Below are positions 23,001-32,000 of a DNA stretch of 64,000 bases, one piece after another. The stretch's first letter is position 1. Each line of letters starts with the position of its first letter. The notes under the pieces are model-generated. The model searched no databases, had not been told where the DNA came from, and saw only the letters and a list, made by a program, of their open reading frames with translations. The stretch is from contig JAVSML010025171.1 in assembly GCA_038503035.1 (NCBI GenBank), forward strand, positions 128,606-192,605. Reading direction: 5' to 3'. The position numbers and the translations under genes are program-made. This stretch comes from Crocodylus rhombifer (taxonomy: Eukaryota; Chordata; Crocodylia; Crocodylidae).

Positions 23001-26000
23001 CAACACAGTGGCTTTGGGTAGTCTAGAGAGCCCTTGAGCTGAAGCAGTAGGTCTGCAGGTGTACGTTAGGACGTACGCTTCGTTTAGGCAGGCTTGGAAA
23101 TGCAGGACAGGGTGTTCTGCTGACGTAACTCTGCATAACTCTCTCAACTCCGGCAGAGCTAGACACTGAATCTCATCAGCAAAGCATTTGGCTTGCACAG
23201 TTTGCCACAACCAGTAGCCTTCAGACTTTGCCAAGGAAGAGAGAATGAAATTATACTAGGCCTTCTCCCACTTAAAGAAAAACAGTAGCCACTTGGCAAC
23301 TTCGTGGTACAACCAGGAGCCTGGTTGTACCATGAAGTTGCCTAAGTGTCTCCATTTTTTTGATGTAAGCATCAGTGTTTCATAAAGCACCAACTACAAG
23401 ACAGCTGTTAGTGGCGGGATAGTCTAGTCATTGCTGCTTTTAATACTCCAACCAGCCACCCTAGTGACCCACCCCTCTTTCCTATTCTTTCTTTCTTTAT
23501 CTATTTCTTCTCTCCACATTTCTGTTAACCAACTATCGGTCTCTTTCTCTCTCTGTCTTTCTTTCCTCTGTTGAGTTTGTTTTCACTGGACACCATCTGC
23601 GTGAAAGTTCATGTTCACTCTGTGCCAACACAGTTTTCTTAACCCATGCTTGTGTCCTCTCCATGCCCCGGGTTGCTGAATGGTCACAAATGGATCAATG
23701 AGCCGTTTGTGCATCAGGCTGGGAGCGGACTTGAGGACTGAAGGATCAGGACTGCCGCATGCTCTTTCCTGTTTGGGGGAATGGCTTCCTTAGGTCAAGC
23801 TGAGGGCCAGGCAGAGTTCTCAGTTTGGCACGGGTGCAAAGAGTAAGAGGGTTTGATCCCTGCAGAGGCTCAAATCGAACACTTGATGCCAGTGGGCTGA
23901 TTCTGGCGCAATATCAGTACATTTGTGGCCATGCTTAAAGCAACCCCTGCACCCCACTGCTACCTGTTCCCCTTCTGCAGAATCAGTGGCAAACTCCAGA
24001 TCTGTAGACCCAGCAGCTCCTTGAGGGCTCTAGGCCTGAGCTATTTGAAAACCCTCCCTGTTGTCTTTCAGGGGCTCTGGTTTTCATAATGGTTTTGGGG
24101 GCTAGGGGGAATCCTTTCTTATCCCTCCACTCCCAAAATGATGTTAATGCTTCTTCCACTGCCTCCTCTCCTTTCACAGCCGTCCTGTTTTGGTATAATT
24201 TATTCTACTTGGGGAAATTTATGAAGAGGCTGGGATGATACTGGCTCTTGCTATGGAAGTGCAGCCATGGGAATTCCCCTTTCCACCTTTTTCTTGGGGC
24301 AGCATACTCAAGGTTTCAGCCATGCAGGCTGTGTGTCTACTTATCCACAACTATATAAAAACCCAGAGCCACAGGCCTCCAAGCTCCATGGCTTTTTAAT
24401 CATAGCAGTGGGTCCATTTCAATGTTCAATGATCAGGTTGTTTTAAACCTCCCTGCAGTGGTTATACCTTTCCTTAATCAGAATCTTTATTAATAAGTCA
24501 GCCCCATTGTGGCAGATAAGGAAGGTGCAAAGGGCCATGTTCTGCCCAGTTCTAGATGTAGAGCTACTGCTTTCAGTGGTAACACGCATGTGCATGTGAG
24601 GCGATGCCCCTGAGTTCATAGCTCTTGGTCAGCATAACGGTGCAAACAAAGGGAACATCTCAGGAGCCCATGTGGAATAAAACAAATGTTTAATGGGTCT
24701 GGTGTGTTTCCAGCCTTTGGCCAGCAGTCTGTCTGGTATCTTTGCTGCTTCTGAGCTCATAAAGTAAAGCTGTCTTCAACCTTGTGCATGATGCATAGTG
24801 CGGCATGGGTCTCCTAGCCATGCTGTGGGCTTGCGGTGTCTGAGCTCAGTCCCATCTTGTGCTTTAGAGTAGGATATGCTTTATTTACCTTGGTTTGCGG
24901 AAACAGGGAAGCACCTACACAAAGCAAAATGGAGCACAGCACCTCCAGGCTGCCTATCCATGGACACGCCGAGTCCCCGCTGCTTCCCACAGGCCGTACA
25001 CTGTCTATGGAACCCGTAGTGGCAGCAGCTCTCTGCATGACCCGATCTTCTTTTCAGTGTCTGTATGCAGCCCGCGCCCCACTTCTTCCTCCGCTCAGGT
25101 GAATCCATTCCTGCTCTGTAAGGGTCTTTATGGAAGCCAGCTAGTTTACTATGGGATAGGTGGTGGTTTATATTCCACAGTCAGTCATTTATTCCCTCCT
25201 CTCCTTCCTTATTTATGTGTTGCTTTGTGGACTTCCTCTCAAAAGCACTCCCAGAGTGAATAGACAGCTCAGAAAATCGAGTCTGAGGATTGGTGCAGTG
25301 AATGGGAACCCAGATAACTAGAGACGAGTAAAGAATATTGGAATGAAAGTTGGGTCAGGCCAGGGAAAGGAAATTACATGACAGATCATGAAGTACGTGA
25401 TACACATTGAAGTAGCTGGAGGACAAGTCATGGTTAGACCTAGAGTCTCACTCAGTCCCTGCTGCAGCAACGAGAAGGCTCCGATTGATGGCTGTGACTG
25501 TTCAGTCAAGCTCTTATTGAAAAAAGGTTGGGATATCATCCAAGAAGGGGAGGAAACATGCAGTAGAGTGAAGAGGCTGGATCCTCAGCTGTTGATGATC
25601 TGCTTACTTCCACTGGCATCAGTGTGTCCCGAGCTGAGAATCTGGCCCATATGTGTTCGTGTCTAGCCTGATGCACCAGAAGAAAGGTGGAGACAATGAG
25701 AGGAACGTCTTGTTTCTTTATCGCTTGCAGTATGTATTCCTTGTAATGCCCCTCCTGTTGTGAGACGTCGTTGCCATACCTCAAGCTGCTTCTTCTGTGG
25801 GTATGTCTGCACTACAGTCTCTGCTACTACAGCAATGCCACCCTAGCTATGGGCATGGACAAACATTCATTTGAACTGCTCCAGATGCCCGAACATTACA
25901 AATTTGGCATGCTTCAGTGCTGTGCAGATGTATCTTCCCTGCCCCTCCCTGAAAGTACTTCAAAAAGGGACACAGAGGCAGGAGAGCAGTAATTGGCTGT

Positions 26001-29000
26001 CTGGTGTCTGCCCCACTATTCCCCTGAGGAGGGGAATGGAGCATTGTGGGATGCTGGAGGGTGTAAATGTTTTGGGAAGTGGTTCAGAGATGTTTGTAGG
26101 GGTATTTTTAAAGCCCTGCAGCTATTTTTGAAGCACCTTTTCAGGCATGAATTTTGGCCATTTGGAGCACTTCAAACAGCATGCATGTCTATGGCCTATG
26201 TAAGTCAAAGCATTATTCTGCCAGTGTCACTGGGACCAAACCCAGAGGTTTGCTGACCTAGCTTCATCAGCATAGGGGTATGATCTTTGCCAGACATAAT
26301 AAAGTTGGCAAAGTTTTGTAGTGTGGACCTGGCTTCTCTAGCTCATGCCACTGCAGCAGAAGCATAGCTGTACAGTTAATCTTGCTGTGTCAGCTGTATC
26401 AAGTTCACTTGCTTTGCAACAAACCAGATCTGAAAGACAGTTCAGTCAACAAATGCTCCATGTTTTTCTTTTTTTCTTTTTTAAATGGGTTTACATCTTG
26501 CAAAGTTTGAATGCCACATGCACAGATAAAGATCTAGAGATCCTGGGTAGATATCTACAGCAAATTTGTGCGTATGGCAGGACAGCCTGCCTGTTCAAAA
26601 GGTGAGCAAATCTGCACACTTCCCCTGCCCACCTGAAGCTCCCACACACCACCTAATGTGCAAGAGAATAAAGTGATTTCAGGAAAATTGCGTGGGCCAC
26701 TCTGATAGCATCAAACTAACATAGCGGACTGAAAGTGGTGACTACATTGCTTTTGAGCTGCCTGAGGCTCTGTTTGTGACCATTGTAGGCTTTGTGATTT
26801 AAAAAAAAGTGTGGGGTTTTCACAAGAAATCAAGAGCTTTCCACTCCAGGCATCGCGTGCTTGCATAAGTTCCTCTCAGTTCTTACAAATTTAAACTTTT
26901 ACCCAAGCAGAGCTACAGAGCGTGCAAGACTGACCTGGCTTTTTTTAAATAGCATCAAATATATATATATTTTTTTTTAAAAGGGGTGGACCCAGTAATT
27001 TGTTTTCTGCTGAATTTTTGCTGAATCTTTGGCCAGATGTGTCACAATAAACCACAACGTTTTCTATGACAAGTGACTCCCCTTGTGAATGAGATCTCAA
27101 AGCACAGTCACCCCTTTCATTTCCACGATGATGTCTCTTTAGTTTTGAATCAAGTAAGAGCATTCTTGGAAAAGGCAGAAGGCAGAGAAGGTAGATGCAG
27201 TGGAATATAGTGTATATTTCTTTTTTAAACTTGTAGATTTAAACAAACACGATGAGATTATTCTGAGCATGTAGATGATCCATAGTCGGGCAAGAGTCTT
27301 GGTTGTTTTAGTGATGTGAACTGCAGGATTCTGAGCCTATTTCAAATGGTTACATCTTATTGTGGCCTCTCTTCGAAGAACTAGTTAATCCAAAGCCTTT
27401 TGAAGTTAGTAGGATGATTCCTACTGACTTCATTGTGTTTTGAATCAGGCCCTAAATATTTTATTACATGTTGGGGGGAGAAATGTATGGACAGCTCTCC
27501 CGGGGACAACCTGTATGAAGCCTCCCTGTGGGATCGCCTTCTGTTCTTTCCAAGGGCCCTTCTAAATAATCCAGGTCTCTGCATACAGGCACCTTAGCAA
27601 TAACACGAGTTATGCTTTTAGTAAGTTGTCTAGTCTTGTTAATTGTCCATCACCACTGGGATCATTTGCCAACTCTTCAGCTGATGAAAAACCTATTGAA
27701 ATGAAAGAATCTGTTTCTGCCTGATGAAATCATATTTTGTATAAAAGCTGGTTCTAGCTGTGTGCCATAGCAAGATATTTAGGGTAGGTCTTCACTGCAG
27801 AATTAACTCGGATGATAAGCACCTCTGCTTGAGCACCAGAGTTAGCTGAGCCCGGATGAAAGCTATGTCCCAATGGGAATTTACCTGTGTGTTGTATTTC
27901 CCATAATCCTTTGGGCTACAGTAAACCGAGTCACTATAGAACCCTTTTTCTGTCGATTGCAGGAGAGCTTGCCTGTCCTTCAGGCCTTGCAGGGAGGGGA
28001 ATTGTGGGAAGGCATTGGAGGGCTATTAGCAAATAAAGTGGCAGATTAACAGCCTGAAGGGAAGCAGAACCTGAGCTCAGTTACTATAATACGTCATACA
28101 AACAATCCAGTCTAGGAGCACTTGACTGCTTAGCCTTTATTAAGGTCTGGAAGAAATACCGTATATTCTTGCATATGACATGCCCCCCAGTGAGAGACGT
28201 GGCTTGTTTTTGAAAGGCAGAATGAAGAAAAAAAGATCTTGCTTTGAAAATGCCGGTAAGTAGCAGTAAGTAACTGTGTAGCAGCTTCTGCAGCATGAGC
28301 CTCTGCTGGGAAGAGGGGAAAAGAGAAAGGGTCCACAGTCAGCAGCTGGGGAGTCCCAGGTGCTCCTGGTTTTTCTCCCTGGCCATACGTCCAACTTTAC
28401 TTTTGCTTTCTCCTGGGCAAAGGCTGGAACTCCTATTATCATATTTCCTTCGTTATATTGCACACCCCGATTTCCAGCAGCTGAATGCGGGAGAGGTCCA
28501 TTTTGTATGCAAGAAGATATGGTAGGCTGCCACAAACTGGTTAACTTCAGCCTGCTGTTCCCATGCTCTTCACGTAGCTTTTGTTGGATGACTTTTGCTT
28601 GTAAAATAACTAGTGATCCTCCTCTTCTCTGCTGTGGTCTGGCTGGGTGTGCTATGGTAGGCTGAAACCGTGCACTTGCTTCCTGGGTTCTAAAGTGCCA
28701 ACCCAACAAAGCCCTAAAATACCAGCTAAATCCCATTGTAGTCACTGGGGACTTAAGCACATGCTGTTTAAGCATGTGCTGAAATGCTTTGCTGAATCGT
28801 GGCCCCAAACCCCAGTGCTGCTTCTTAAGTAGCTGCTCTTCACAGCATTCTCCATGTGCAGTCCTTAGATGCTGTAAAACCAAGGTAGAAGCCTATGTGA
28901 AGCACCATGATAAATGGGGCAGGTGATAAGCATGCAGCTACAGGATTATCTAGCTCCGCTTTTCAGCTGTAGATCCACTGTGGATCCATATTTTATCCTG

Positions 29001-32000
29001 GAGACACAAAACCTGAAAAATAGAGACCTCTTTCATGGAAAACCCAAAGCCCCTTTAACTGAGTCATATTTGATCTTTGCTGTCGTTAAGGGTCATAATG
29101 AAACCAGCCCAAATTAGCACCATGAAAGTATTGTTATACTGTGTCCTGTTCTGACTGGCCATGTATTGTCTCACACATCCAGGTGACAAATATAGATACT
29201 TGGGGCTGGGGTCATGTGCTATGAGGACAATAAAACCCTCAGGGCAATCCAGATTGGGTATCTTCCCAGGGCAATGCAATGAAAGAATGTAAATACAGGC
29301 TCACAGGTGCTTTGAGGGCTTGTGTCTCCAGAGAGGGCTATGGGTATTAGGTGCTGAACTCCCACTAAAAGTCAGTGGAATTTGTGCTTCCCTGTTTGGC
29401 TTCTTTCAAAATCCTTGGCCCTCTTGATCTCCACACCTCAGCCCGGAAGGCCCCCAGCAGAGAGACTGGTGTGTGAACTCCTTCTGTTCCTGCTTACACT
29501 TTATTAAATTGAGAAGAACCCCCATTGAAATCAATGTGGTGAAAAACCAGGGCCTGTGGGTTCTGCAGAAGGTGGGTTCATAGAGCAGCCACATCTATGC
29601 AGCTCCAAGCCAGGGGTGGGTCAAGCTGGGTAAACTTTTGTTGATCTGTCTCCTCTTTGGCAGCCGGGGTGACTGGTGTGAGGTTCATAAGAGAGCAGTG
29701 CTGAACTAATGGGTTAAAAGGGAGTTTGCGGGGGAAGAGAAGGAATCTGGGCAACCCTTTATAAAAGCCTGCCTCTTAGAAGAGAGCTCTTCAGTCCCAT
29801 TCCTCAAGTCTTGTATCTTCAGGTGCTCTTGAGGGGTTTTAAATGTACCATTCAGCTTCTGGTGACTCAAATACGACTGCTGAGCCAGAATGTATGAGTT
29901 TTTAGAGCTGTGTTTTCCAAGCTTGTTGCATTAATGGCAGGGTGTGAAGTACAGAACTCTGTATAAACCCTTCTGCCCAGTTAGGTAGCCAAGCTGGGTA
30001 ACATTCATTCCCTTGACCAAAGGCAGCTTGGATGGTCTCTAGAGAACATCACCAGAGTTGTGTTTAATCAAGCCTCCATCCCTTCTACCCAGATATTTTG
30101 GGTAGCCAACTTGGGTTTCATTTATTTCCTTCACCAACCTCTCTGAGGGTCCCATCAGAGCTGGAGAAGCATGGCCTTGAGTTAATATAGTCAGGGCACA
30201 TTGGCCTTAGTACTAAGAGGCTTCTACAGTAGCAAAAGAGGTCTCAGCCTAGCAAACCTCTTGTCTTGCTGTTTTTCTTTTGTGTGTGTCTGTGTGTGTG
30301 CTGTCTTCTCTCTTGTTCACCATTTGCTTTTGGTTTTTTTCTGCTGAACAGCTGTTGTTCCGGAGTCCTGCCCTATTAACATTGATGAATAGGTATGACA
30401 TCCACAAAGTCTGAATGAATCTCACTCTGGTTCTACTGTTTATGTTTTTACATTTTTTTAAAGATGTCTTTGGATGAGTTGAATCACCCCATTTCATAAC
30501 TAAAGTGAGGGGGAGGGGGAAGGGGAAAACCTTGTCCCATGTCAAGAGCACCCCCTCAGTAATGGCAAAGAGGAATTCAAAACTCAGCCTCCCTGACTCT
30601 TCATTGTTCTGCACCACATGCCATGCTTTACCCCAATGTATATGGGTGTTGAACATCACAGGACCAGAGTAGTAGCTGATTACACCCACTTGAAACTGGT
30701 GTAAGTTATAACAAGCAGTGAAGAATCTGTTGGATCTGTCCTAAAAGACATAGATTGTATTATGTTTAGACTTGCTTTCAAACTGGACCTCCCACCTGCA
30801 TCTGCCACTTGTTGTATAAAGACAAACTCTACATGCTGAAATGAGTTGTGCCCATATCTGCTTGGGGTCCAGTAGCAAAGGATTTAGTGTCTTGCTATAG
30901 TTCTGGAGGGCCAGTGTCAAGGTCCTGCCCAGGGATCATGCCAAAGGCTGCTCTCAATCTGCCCAGCCATAAATGGACACTTGGTCACTCAGGTTGAAGT
31001 GTCAGGGGTGGCTGGGTATGATCTGGCCATCTTATTCCATGGTGGGCTGATGGCTTAAATTAGTGTGCTTTAATCACACCAGTCCAATGGGCTGTTATGT
31101 TCGGGTGGACTAACAATCCACATCTGCTAACACTCCACACGCCAAGGAAAAAGCAGCACCAGTCCTACTACAGTTCTTGCCCCTCTCCTTTGCTAAAAAA
31201 ATCTCAAGAGAATAAAGAAAATAAATTACCCCTAAACTCCCAAAAAGGAGATTCTGGGACTCATATTGGAGTGCTTCAAGAAAATAGTTCCTATCTAGAG
31301 ATATCTTGTTCAGGCTTGGTTTGGCTGCTTTGGGCCTAGCCAGTCCAAAAGAGGACGTTTCCATGTTGATGTTAACCCTTTCTATTTTATTATTTGTATT
31401 GCAGCAGTGATCAGATACCCCAACCAAATTCCAGGCTGTTTCATGCTAGACCCTGTGTAAGCAGAGAGGCATGATACCTGGACAAAGATCTTATGATCCA
31501 AGTAGACCAAAGAAACATAGTTATCACCAAACACAGACAAGTTGCAGGGCCCAATCAGGTGCTGCAGAAGTCTCGCTATAGGTCTTGTTGCAAGCAGGAT
31601 CAAGCTGACAGAGACTTAGTCGTATAGTAGGAAGAAATTTTAATCCAGGCCCCCTGGGGCTCAGTCTAGACCCCATTTCTGAGTAGTTCATGTGAGTTTG
31701 TAAGCCATTCCTCTCCTGTAGCTGTTTGCAGTGCTTTGGAAATGTGGCACTCATGCTAGTGTAGATTTGCTGCTAGAAGTACCCGTCATTCTATACTGAC
31801 TTCTCATAAGCTACGTTGGTATAGGGGTTTATGTAGTGTGTCCATTCCTTTTTTTAATATGGAGTAAATGTGCTGTGTCTAGGCCTTTAGTTCTTTGTGT
31901 TATACCACGTCCTGGGCAGAATGAAGCTCAACTTGAGTCCTCCCTATGGCGTGTGCACAGTGATGGGGGAAATGCTGGGCCCTGGTTCCTTCTTAAGTTT

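Noticed and set aside
24836..25263. Possible alternative RNF157 exon (cag-preceded, gtgaat-followed segment near 25057-25098)
   Set aside because: Its length (41 bp) does not keep phase into the last exon at 33217, and the peptide is unlike RNF157.
28140..28883. 247-codon open frame on the minus strand
   Set aside because: It overlaps the MITE at 28157-28524, shows no family resemblance and no splice or promoter context; a chance frame.
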